A DNA stretch of 41,102 nt. It comes from Pseudomonadota bacterium. GTDB taxonomy: Bacteria; Pseudomonadota; Gammaproteobacteria; Burkholderiales; Gallionellaceae. Positions 30,145 to 39,441 of the stretch are shown here, one piece after another; the stretch's first letter is position 1; the number at the start of each line of letters is the position of its first letter. The position numbers were made by a program, and so were the translations under genes. Below the pieces are notes generated by a model that worked only from the letters and a program-made list of their open reading frames with translations, did no database searches and was not told the DNA's origin. The stretch is taken from NCBI GenBank assembly GCA_021822115.1, contig JAJZSA010000017.1, forward strand, positions 1 through 41,102, in the 5' to 3' direction.

Positions 30145-31360
30145 GCTGGACCTCGACGCGCTGTTGCAGCATGGCCTCGAAGGCGGCCTGCACCTTGGCG
30201 ATCTGCACTTGTTTATGCGGGAACATCTCTTCCGAATCCATGGCGTGCACCACCATGGTGTGGTCGATCTCGAACAGCAGCAGGTCACCGTCCTGCGTCT
30301 CGGCCGCATCCAGCAGCAGGTAGTCGAGGCCGGTGCGTTGATGGATGGCCTGTAGCGCGTTCTGGTGGCGCTGCTCGAACTGCGCGAAGTCCTGCATGAA
30401 GCGCAGCTCTTCCGCGCGCTTGGCGGCATCCTCATACATGCCGGCGTTCACGTAATGCACCATCCAGTGTGCCGACACCGCCATGTGGCAGGCGTAGGCG
30501 CGGCCGTCGATCAATGCGATGCGGAACTTGCGGAACTGGCCGTCGGCGCTGCGGTAATCGATGAAACGCGACAGGAAGAAATCCTCGGCGGCGACCTGCG
30601 TCAGGTAGTGCGCGAGCTGTGCGGCATCCTCGATGCGCGCCAGGTCGCGCCCGGCCTGCGAATCGTAGGGGCGCACGATGAGCGGGTAATCGCAGTGCGC
30701 GAACTGCGCCGCCACCGGCGCGCCATCGGCGAGCGCCTGCAAGGCGGCGCGCGTGGCGCGCAGCGTGGGCGGCATGACGATGCCAGGGGCATCGTGCAGC
30801 AAGGCGCTGGCCGCATCGCGTCCCACCTTGGGGATGTGTTGCGGTGCATTGATCACCGGCTGCGGCCAGTCGGCCAGACGCGCGGCGAGCGTGGTCAGCA
30901 GGTCACGGTGCTGGTCTGATTCGCTGATCGCCACCAGCAGCACGTCATGTTCGGGGATGGGTTGCGCCAGCGGGTCGCCGGGCGCTACGTAATACAGCAC
31001 GATGTCCACCGTGCTGTTTTCCAGCAGGCAGTCGATGGGCGTGTTGGCGGCGATGTCGCCGGGGGCCATCAGCACCAGCAGGCGCAGCGTGCGCGGCTGG
31101 CGCGTGGCGGGCAGGGCGTAGATGCGTTGCAGTTCCAGTGCGGCGGCCTGGATGGACAGGCCGACATCGTGCTGGCCGATGCATTGCATGGCCACCGACA
31201 GGTTCATCCAGAGCGGTGCATCCTCATGGTGCTGCTGCGCTTCGGCCAGCATCTGCTGGGCGGTGGGGCGCAGGTCCAGCCCGGCGATGCTGGCACGCAG
31301 GAAGGGGGCCAGCCCAAGAAAGACGGTTTCGGCGGCGTTGGGTTCGGTGCTTACGTTCAT
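30137..31360 (-). CDS. TPR-like / ATP-grasp protein of unknown substrate
   Basis: A 407-residue cytosolic protein. The first part (about 15-85) looks like tetratricopeptide helices (AQQMLAEAQQHHEDAPLWMNLSVAMQCIGQ). A pre-ATP-grasp domain follows (about 90-190, LRLLVLMAPGDIAANTPID). The C-terminal half resembles an ATP-grasp ligase: a nucleotide-binding strand YPLIVRPYDSQAGRDL, where Arg stands for the usual Lys, then FRKFRIALIDGRAYACHMAV and an acidic metal-site strand LLLFEIDHTMVVHAMD. ATP-grasp enzymes join a carboxylate to an amine or thiol; the substrate here is unknown. It is the first gene of a run with serC. No stretch of the intergenic region 31361-31552 upstream holds a clear promoter. 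Confidence 0.72.
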   Translation of the reverse strand: MNVSTEPNAAETVFLGLAPFLRASIAGLDLRPTAQQMLAEAQQHHEDAPLWMNLSVAMQCIGQHDVGLSIQAAALELQRIYALPATRQPRTLRLLVLMAPGDIAANTPIDCLLENSTVDIVLYYVAPGDPLAQPIPEHDVLLVAISESDQHRDLLTTLAARLADWPQPVINAPQHIPKVGRDAASALLHDAPGIVMPPTLRATRAALQALADGAPVAAQFAHCDYPLIVRPYDSQAGRDLARIEDAAQLAHYLTQVAAEDFFLSRFIDYRSADGQFRKFRIALIDGRAYACHMAVSAHWMVHYVNAGMYEDAAKRAEELRFMQDFAQFEQRHQNALQAIHQRTGLDYLLLDAAETQDGDLLLFEIDHTMVVHAMDSEEMFPHKQVQIAKVQAAFEAMLQQRVEVQHA

Positions 31361-31456
31361 GACTGAGGTTTAACGATGTTCGAGGGTGAAGGATAGTTGA
31401 AAAATATGACATCCGTCCCGCGAAAGATGTAAGGAAATCCTGATTCACCTTTTTAA

Positions 31457-33337
<1,881 letters not shown>

Positions 33338-33345
<8 letters not shown>

Positions 33346-33664
33346 AGCGCGCAAGCCGGATGAGACGACTTTCGCACGCCAGGTGGGCGCACAGGAAACG
33401 CGCAAGCTGCGTGCGCAACGCAAGGCGGTGCAGACGGTGTGGATGGGTTTCGGCATGATGGGGCTGGTCGGCTGGTCGGTGGCGGTGCCCACCTTGCTCG
33501 GCACGGCGCTGGGCATCTGGCTGGACGAGCGCTATCCGGGCATCCATTCGTGGACGCTGTCGCTGTTGCTCATCGGCTTGTTCGTGGGCTGCCTCAATGC
33601 GTGGTACTGGGTGACCAAAGAAGGCAACGCGATACGCGAGGAAGCGGAGCACAAGGATGAGTGA
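33338..33664 (+). CDS. atpQ: N-type ATPase AtpQ (AtpI/gene-1-like membrane protein)
   Basis: A 108-residue inner-membrane protein with two spans (about 38-61 and 73-94) and charged ends. It corresponds to the AtpI-like gene at the third place in N-ATPase operons, thought to assist rotor or membrane-sector assembly. Its N-terminal part is basic and helical (TRKLRAQRKAVQTVW). ATG 33338 has GGAG eight bases before it and starts the conserved part; the frame is open further upstream within atpC. It overlaps both neighbours. Confidence 0.88.
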
Positions 33665-33956
33665 GACGATGGTGCTGATATGGGCATTGCTGGCCGGACT
33701 GCTGTTGGGGACGATGTACTTCGTCGGCCTGTGGTGGACGGTGAACAAAGGGCTGGCTTCGCCCCGTCCGGCGCAGTGGTTCATCGGCAGCCTGCTGCTG
33801 CGGCTCACGGTGCTGCTGTCGGGATTCTATTTCGTGGCGGGCGATGACTGGCGACGCTTGGTGACCTGCCTGCTCGGTTTCATCATCGCGCGTGTCCTGG
33901 TCATCCGCGTGACCGGCAAACTGTCCATGGAAGGAGCGGGCCATGCATCTCAGTAG
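33657..33956 (+). CDS. atpR: N-type ATPase AtpR
   Basis: A 99-residue hydrophobic protein with three predicted spans (about 5-26, 42-60, 66-85). AtpR is found only in N-ATPase operons; an arginine within the membrane (LLLRLTVLLSGFYF) has been proposed to interact with the c-subunit carboxylate during assembly. The stretch RPAQWFIGSLLLRLTVLL fits the family. It overlaps atpQ by eight bases and atpB by 14. Together with AtpQ it identifies the operon type. Confidence 0.9.
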   Translation: MSETMVLIWALLAGLLLGTMYFVGLWWTVNKGLASPRPAQWFIGSLLLRLTVLLSGFYFVAGDDWRRLVTCLLGFIIARVLVIRVTGKLSMEGAGHASQ

Positions 33957-34632
33957 CGACGAGATCATCCTGTGGCAATACGGCTTCATCAAGCTGAACG
34001 CCACCATTGTCACCACCTGGGGCTTGATGCTGGTACTGGCGCTGGGTGCGAAACTGGTGACGCGCAACCTCAGGCACGAGGTGCGCATCTCGCACTGGCA
34101 GAGCCTGCTGGAGATGGTGGTCATCACCATCCGCAAACAGATCGAGGAGGTCGGCCTGCGCCAGCCGGAAAGGTATCTCGGCTTCATCGGCACCCTGTTC
34201 CTGTTCATCGCCATCGCCAACATCTTCACCATCTTCCCGGGTTACGAGCCGCCCACCGGTTCGCTGTCCACCACCACCGCGCTGGCCTTGCTGGTGTTCG
34301 TGGCGGTGCCGTTCTATGCCATCCGCGAACGCGGTCTGCGCGGTTATCTCAAGACCTTTGCCGAGCCGACGCTGGTGATGTTGCCGTTCAACATCATCAC
34401 CGAGCTGTCGCACACCATGGCGCTGGCGGTGCGCCTGTTCGGCAATATGATGAGCGGTAGCATGATCCTGGCCATCCTGCTCATCGTCACGCCGTTCATC
34501 TTCCCCATGGTCATGAGCCTGCTCGGCTTGCTGACCGGGATGGTGCAGGCCTACATCTTCAGCGTGCTGGCGACCGTGTTCATCGCAGCGGCCACCGGCG
34601 CGCAGGAAACCACAACCCACGACCAACCATGA
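33943..34632 (+). CDS. atpB: N-type ATPase subunit a
   Basis: Stator ion-channel subunit of the membrane sector. The 229 residues form about five or six spans. The essential arginine is Arg164 in MALAVRLFGNMMSG, next to the rotor. PFNIITELSHTMALA and the C-terminal helix TGMVQAYIFSVLATVFI fit the family. No uncoupling change is seen. It starts inside the end of atpR and is followed by atpE after a 12-base gap. Confidence 0.95.
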   Translation: MHLSSDEIILWQYGFIKLNATIVTTWGLMLVLALGAKLVTRNLRHEVRISHWQSLLEMVVITIRKQIEEVGLRQPERYLGFIGTLFLFIAIANIFTIFPGYEPPTGSLSTTTALALLVFVAVPFYAIRERGLRGYLKTFAEPTLVMLPFNIITELSHTMALAVRLFGNMMSGSMILAILLIVTPFIFPMVMSLLGLLTGMVQAYIFSVLATVFIAAATGAQETTTHDQP

Positions 34633-34644
34633 AGGGACATCACC

Positions 34645-34923
34645 ATGGATAGCACGACACTCATCGCAGCCGCATCGATCATCACCGCCGGCCTCGCAAT
34701 CGGCCTCGGTGTGCTGGGGCCGGGCATGGGGCAGGGGCGTGCGGTCGCTTCCGCGCTGACCGCGCTGGCGCAGCAACCCGATGCCTCGTCCACCATCACG
34801 CGCACCCTGTTCGTCGGCCTGGCCATGATCGAATCGCTCGCCATCTACTGTTTCGTGGTGTCGATGATCCTGATCTTCGCCAACCCGTTCTGGAACCATG
34901 TGATCGCGCAGGGCGCGCACTAG
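34645..34923 (+). CDS. atpE: N-type ATPase rotor subunit c
   Basis: Ring-forming proteolipid of the ion rotor, 92 residues in two membrane helices. Aligned by eye to the Ilyobacter tartaricus c subunit, the sodium ligands Gln32, Glu65, Ser66 and Tyr70 correspond to Gln30 (GMGQGRA), Glu63 and Ser64 (MIESLAIY) and Tyr68 here; Thr67, which holds a water, is replaced by Leu65. This pattern points to sodium binding, or at least descent from a sodium rotor. The polar loop is QQPDASS. A rotor with a slightly longer N-terminus is usual for N-ATPases. Confidence 0.96.
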   Translation: MDSTTLIAAASIITAGLAIGLGVLGPGMGQGRAVASALTALAQQPDASSTITRTLFVGLAMIESLAIYCFVVSMILIFANPFWNHVIAQGAH

Positions 34924-34925
34924 CC

Positions 34926-35678
34926 ATGCTCATCGATTGGTTCACCGTCGTTGCCCAGGCAGCCAACTTCCTCATCCTGGTGTGGCTGCTGAAGCGCTTC
35001 CTGTATCAGCCCATCCTCGATGCCATCGCCGCGCGCGAGCAGCGCATCGCGTCCGAACTCGCCGCTGCGGCGCAGGACAAGGAGGCCGCCGCCGCCGAGC
35101 GTGTCGCTTACCAGCAGAAGAATGCGAACTTCGATCGCGAACTGGAGGCGCGCCAACGAAAACTGGCCGAAGATATCGCCAGCGAACGCAAACAACTGAT
35201 GGAGCAGGCGCGCAGCGAGAGCGAAGCATTGCGCACGGCACGGCTGGCGCAACTGGAAGCGGAGTTCCGTGCCCTGCATGCCGAAGTGGCGCGCCGCACC
35301 CAGGCGGAAGCCATCGCCATCGCGCGCCACACCCTGGGCGAACTGGCGGGAGTCGAACTGGAGGCGCAGATGGTGGAGGTGTTCCTGCAACGTCTGCGGA
35401 CCGCGCAGCTGCCTGAAAATGAGGGCGCGGTAGAGGTGCAGGTGCGCAGTGTGTTCGAGCTCGACGCGGCGCAGCGCGCCCGCATCGAAGCGATGCTCGC
35501 ACCGCGTTATGCCGCCGGAGTGCAGCTGTCGTACGCGGTCGACCATGACCTGCTCGGCGGCATCGAGTTGCGGGTGGCCGGACACAAGCTCGCGTGGAGC
35601 ATCGCCGATCGTCTGGATCTGCTGGCGCAGCAGGTGGAGGCGCTTTTGCGTATGCAGCAGCGACAGCAGGAAGTCTGA
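34926..35678 (+). CDS. atpF: N-type ATPase subunit b with delta-like C-terminus
   Basis: Peripheral stalk subunit. At 250 residues it is much longer than an ordinary b subunit (about 156). An N-terminal span (about 5-23, [20 protein letters not shown]) precedes a long Ala/Glu/Arg coiled coil (about 35-145). The last 95 residues resemble the C-terminal part of subunit delta ([29 protein letters not shown]). This fusion explains the absence of atpH in the operon. It begins two bases after the atpE stop and ends two bases before atpA. Confidence 0.93.
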   Translation: MLIDWFTVVAQAANFLILVWLLKRFLYQPILDAIAAREQRIASELAAAAQDKEAAAAERVAYQQKNANFDRELEARQRKLAEDIASERKQLMEQARSESEALRTARLAQLEAEFRALHAEVARRTQAEAIAIARHTLGELAGVELEAQMVEVFLQRLRTAQLPENEGAVEVQVRSVFELDAAQRARIEAMLAPRYAAGVQLSYAVDHDLLGGIELRVAGHKLAWSIADRLDLLAQQVEALLRMQQRQQEV

Positions 35679-35680
35679 GC

Positions 35681-37204
35681 ATGGACGACTTGCGCGATAC
35701 CTTCGAGCAAAGCTTCCAGCGTCTGGCGGCGGTGCGCACGCAAGGCGCTACACAGCCGGTGGCGCGCGAGATCGGCATCGTCACCAGCCTGTCCACCGGC
35801 ATCGCGCGCGTGTCCGGCCTGCCCGGTGTGTGCTTCGAGGAAGTGGTGAAGTTCCCTGGCGACCTGTACGGCATCGCCTTCAACATCGACGAGGATGAGA
35901 TCGGCGTGGTGCTGCTGGGCGATTACTGGCACTTGCATGCGGGCGACGAGGTGGAGCGGCGCGGCCACGTGATGGATGTACCGGTGGGCGATGGTTTGAT
36001 CGGGCGCGTGGTCAATCCGCTGGGGCGTCCGCTGGACGAGCTGGGGCCGGTGCCGAGCAGCGCGCGCCTGCCCATCGAACGCCCCGCGCCGCCCATCATG
36101 GATCGCGCACCGGTCAGCGTGCCGTTGCAGACCGGCATCAAGGTGATCGATGCGCTGGTGCCCATCGGGCGCGGCCAGCGCGAACTCATCCTCGGCGACC
36201 GCCAGACCGGCAAGACCGCCATCGCCATCGACACCATCCTCAACCAGCGCGGCAAGGATGTGTTGTGCGTGTATTGCGCCATCGGCCAGCGCGCCTCGGC
36301 GGTGGCCAAGGCGGTAGCCGACCTGCGCGAGAACGGCGCGCTGGAATACACCGTGGTGGTGGTCACCGAAGGCAACGATCCACCGGGTCTTTCTTACATC
36401 GCGCCGTATTCCGCCACCAGCATCGCCGAACATTTCATGGCGCAGGGACGCGACGTGCTCATCGTGTACGACGATCTCACCAACCACGCGCGCGCCTACC
36501 GCGAACTGTCGCTGCTGCTGCGCCGTCCGCCAGGACGCGAGGCCTATCCCGGCGACATCTTCTACATCCACTCGCGCCTGCTGGAACGCGCCACCCATCT
36601 GCGCGAGGAACTGGGCGGCGGTTCGCTCACCGCGTTGCCCATCATCGAGACCGAGGCGCAGAACATCGCGGCCTACATCCCCACCAACCTGATCTCGATC
36701 ACCGACGGCCAGCTCTATCTCTCGCCCAAGCTGTTCGAGCTGGGCGTGCTGCCCGCCATCGATGTCGGCAAGTCGGTGTCGCGCGTGGGCGGCAAGGCGC
36801 AGTCGGCTGCGTATCGCGCGGTGGCAGGCGACCTCAAGCTGGCCTATGCGCAGTTCGAGGAGCTGGAGACCTTCGCGCGTTTCGGCACGCGGCTGGACGA
36901 ACACACGCGCAAGATCATCGAGCACGGCCAGCGTATCCGCGCCTGTCTCAAGCAGGGCGAGTTCGCGCCCGCCACTTTGACCGAACAGGTGGCCGTACTG
37001 CTGGCCTTGACCGCGCGCCTGTTCGACGCGGTGTCGCTGCCGCGCATGCGCGAGGCGGAGCAAGCGCTGCGTCAGGACGTGCGCGACATCCCGGCTGACG
37101 TGGTGCAACGGCTCGTCAGCGCAGAGAGTCTGGCAGATGCGGATCGCGAGATCTTTCTCGGTCTGGCGCGCACGGTGCTGGCGAAGTTCGGCGCCATGCC
37201 ATGA
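35681..37204 (+). CDS. atpA: N-type ATPase alpha subunit
   Basis: Non-catalytic nucleotide-binding subunit of F1, 507 residues. It has the N-terminal barrel ([20 protein letters not shown]), P-loop [10 protein letters not shown] (about 172-181), [16 protein letters not shown], Walker [20 protein letters not shown], the arginine-finger region [18 protein letters not shown] with [10 protein letters not shown], and the C-terminal helical domain. ATG 35681 directly follows atpF; the open frame upstream lies inside atpF. The stop overlaps the atpG start by four bases. Confidence 0.97.
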   Translation: MDDLRDTFEQSFQRLAAVRTQGATQPVAREIGIVTSLSTGIARVSGLPGVCFEEVVKFPGDLYGIAFNIDEDEIGVVLLGDYWHLHAGDEVERRGHVMDVPVGDGLIGRVVNPLGRPLDELGPVPSSARLPIERPAPPIMDRAPVSVPLQTGIKVIDALVPIGRGQRELILGDRQTGKTAIAIDTILNQRGKDVLCVYCAIGQRASAVAKAVADLRENGALEYTVVVVTEGNDPPGLSYIAPYSATSIAEHFMAQGRDVLIVYDDLTNHARAYRELSLLLRRPPGREAYPGDIFYIHSRLLERATHLREELGGGSLTALPIIETEAQNIAAYIPTNLISITDGQLYLSPKLFELGVLPAIDVGKSVSRVGGKAQSAAYRAVAGDLKLAYAQFEELETFARFGTRLDEHTRKIIEHGQRIRACLKQGEFAPATLTEQVAVLLALTARLFDAVSLPRMREAEQALRQDVRDIPADVVQRLVSAESLADADREIFLGLARTVLAKFGAMP

Positions 37205-38079
37205 GCGATTCGCTGGAGAGCCTGCATCACAAGATCGACAGCGCGGCCGAGCTGGGCTCGGTGGTGCGCACCATGAAGGCGCTGGCGGCCTCCAGCATCA
37301 CGCAATACGAACGTGCCGTGCGCTCGCTCGACGATTACTACCGCACGGTGGAGCTGGGGCTGATCGCCTGCCTGCGCCCATCGGGTACCCAACTGCCGCG
37401 CAGTACGGCACGCCAACCGGTGACACTGTGCGCGGTGGTGTTCGGCTCCGATCAGGGGCTGGTAGGGCAGTTCAACGAAGTGCTCTGTGAATATGCGCTG
37501 CAACAGTTGCAGGACCTGCCGGGCGAGCGCCGCCTGTTGGCGGTAGGCGAGCGCGTGCAGGGACATCTGACGGCGCAAGGGCTGCCTGTCGTCGCGCGCG
37601 AAGCTGTGCCCAATGCCATCGCTGCCATCACCGCCACAGTGGTCAACCTGCTCGCCACGCTGGAAGCGCAACGCGCAGCCGGGCGCGAGTTGCGGGTGTA
37701 CCTGTTCCACAACCGCCCGCGCGCCGCCGCTTCCTATGCACCGACCATGCAATGCCTGTTGCCGCTGGACAGGGCCTGGCAGCAAGGTCTCTCCGGCTTG
37801 AAGTGGCCGACCGGCAATCTGCCGCAAGCGATCGGCCCGGTGGCGCAGACGCTGGAACACCTGCTGCGCGAATACCTGTTCATCTCACTGTTCCGTGCCT
37901 GCACCGAATCGCTGGCGAGCGAGAACGCCAGCCGCCTCGCCGCCATGCAGCGCGCGGAGAAGAACATCGACGAACTATTGGAAGGTTTGCAGCGCGACTA
38001 CCATCGACAGCGCCAGAGCAACATCGATGCGGAACTGTTCGATGTGCTGGCCGGCTTCGAGGCGTTGAACCGCAAGTAA
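37201..38079 (+). CDS. atpG: N-type ATPase gamma subunit
   Basis: Rotating central shaft of F1, 292 residues. The N-terminal helix ([23 protein letters not shown]) and C-terminal helix ([29 protein letters not shown]) form the coiled coil; the middle is a Rossmann-like globular part with [15 protein letters not shown]. It is more divergent from ordinary AtpG than the other subunits, as usual in N-ATPases. Last gene of the operon; it ends only seven bases from the convergent HD-GYP gene, with no visible terminator between them. Confidence 0.93.
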   Translation: MSDSLESLHHKIDSAAELGSVVRTMKALAASSITQYERAVRSLDDYYRTVELGLIACLRPSGTQLPRSTARQPVTLCAVVFGSDQGLVGQFNEVLCEYALQQLQDLPGERRLLAVGERVQGHLTAQGLPVVAREAVPNAIAAITATVVNLLATLEAQRAAGRELRVYLFHNRPRAAASYAPTMQCLLPLDRAWQQGLSGLKWPTGNLPQAIGPVAQTLEHLLREYLFISLFRACTESLASENASRLAAMQRAEKNIDELLEGLQRDYHRQRQSNIDAELFDVLAGFEALNRK

Positions 38080-38086
38080 GTACGTA

Positions 38087-39283
38087 TCAGGCCGGTGCGC
38101 TCACCCACTGTACCGGGTCTATCCCCCACTTCTCGAACGACTCATGCGACTCGACCTTGTCGTCGGACTCGGCGAGGTCGATCACTTCGGGCGGGATGAG
38201 GCAGGCGCGCGTGCAGTCGAAGATCAGTTGCACCACCGGCTGCAACAGTTTCTCGGAGGAGACATGGCGCACGATGCCCAGCTTGCCGCTCTGCATGCGC
38301 ACCAGCGAGCCGGCGGGATAGATGCCGATGCCCTTGATGAAGGCATGCACCAGACGCGTGTTGAAGTGCGAGCCGGCGCCTTCCATCAGGCGGCGTAACG
38401 CCTCGGTGGGTGGGATGGGCTTGTGGTAGACGCGCAGCGAGGTGAGCGCGTCATACACATCGACGATGGCCAGCATCTGGCCGTGCAGGCTGATCTGTTC
38501 GCCTTGCAAGCGCTGCGGATAACCGCTGCCGTCATAGCGCTCGTTATGCTGGCTGGCGGCATTGAAGGCGATCTCGCTGAGCCCGGCGTCCTTGAGCAGT
38601 TGGGCTGTGTGGCTGGCATGGTCGCGCATCACCACGAATTCATCGTCGGTCAACTTGCCCGGCTTGTTCAGGATGTGGCCCGGCACCCTGGCCTTGCCCA
38701 CATCGTGCAGGAAGCCGCCCAGCGCCGCCTGGCCGATCTCGTCGCGCGGCAGGTCGAGCACGCGGCCGAAGGCCACCGTCAGCGCCGCCACCGACACCGA
38801 ATGCTGGAAGGTGTATTCATCCTTGGTCTTGATCTGCGCCAGCGGCAGCAAGGCCGAGGGCAGGCTGAACATGGAATCGACGATATGCTCGATCATCGGC
38901 TCGCAGCGGTCGATGCGCAGCTGCTTGCCCAGACGCACATCGTGCATCATGTTCTGCATCAGTTTGCTGGCATCGGCGTAGACCTTCTTCGCGCGCTGGT
39001 ATTCCTCGGTGGGCGAGAGTGCCGCGAGATGGCCGGGCAGGGTGGAGAGTTCGCATTGCGGCGGCGTATCTTCAGGCTGGTCGGGGGCTGCGGCCGGCAC
39101 ATCGAGACCGCGCGCGGTATCTATGCTCAGTTCGCGGATGCCGGCCTGCACGATCTTCTGCCGGATCGCTTCGTCGTCCACCAGGAACTGGCTGCGAAAG
39201 AAAGGATGGTCCATCCACCCGCAATGCAGGTCGTGCACGTACATGCCGACGCATAGCTGCGTCACCGGAATCCGCTTGATCAT
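38087..39283 (-). CDS. DUF3391 / HD-GYP domain protein with altered HHE motif
   Basis: A 398-residue cytosolic protein. DUF3391 occupies about 1-140 (MIKRIPVTQLCVGMYVHDL), and HD-GYP about 150-330. The HD pair is His193-Asp194 (GFLHDVGKARVPGHIL), and the GYP loop is HNERYDGSGYP (246-256). The family motif is HHExxDGxGYP; the second His, a metal ligand in known structures, is Asn247 here. HD-GYP enzymes hydrolyse c-di-GMP to pGpG and GMP; activity of this variant is uncertain. A C-terminal extension (about 335-398) is conserved in DUF3391 proteins. The start has a GGGGGG/AAGG region upstream. Confidence 0.93.
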   Translation of the reverse strand: MIKRIPVTQLCVGMYVHDLHCGWMDHPFFRSQFLVDDEAIRQKIVQAGIRELSIDTARGLDVPAAAPDQPEDTPPQCELSTLPGHLAALSPTEEYQRAKKVYADASKLMQNMMHDVRLGKQLRIDRCEPMIEHIVDSMFSLPSALLPLAQIKTKDEYTFQHSVSVAALTVAFGRVLDLPRDEIGQAALGGFLHDVGKARVPGHILNKPGKLTDDEFVVMRDHASHTAQLLKDAGLSEIAFNAASQHNERYDGSGYPQRLQGEQISLHGQMLAIVDVYDALTSLRVYHKPIPPTEALRRLMEGAGSHFNTRLVHAFIKGIGIYPAGSLVRMQSGKLGIVRHVSSEKLLQPVVQLIFDCTRACLIPPEVIDLAESDDKVESHESFEKWGIDPVQWVSAPA

Positions 39284-39371
39284 CCTTGCCCCCCAGTAAG
39301 GATAGGTTCATCCGTTGACCGACGGGGTCTCTCACCTCCCGCCGCAGGATGTCCTGATTTTTGTGGGGCGC

Positions 39372-39400
39372 ATCCTAGCAGCGAGTGCGGGGCGGCTCAA
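39372..39400 (-). promoter_or_regulatory. Candidate sigma-70 promoter of the HD-GYP gene
   Basis: On the minus strand TTGAGC (39400-39395) and TAGGAT (39377-39372) are 17 bases apart, each four of six to consensus, about 90 bases before the start codon. An AT-rich stretch at about 39405-39428 lies just upstream. Modest support. Confidence 0.3.
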
Positions 39401-39441
39401 TATGCCGAAATATATAGATACGGGTATAGCGGTGCGCCCGC

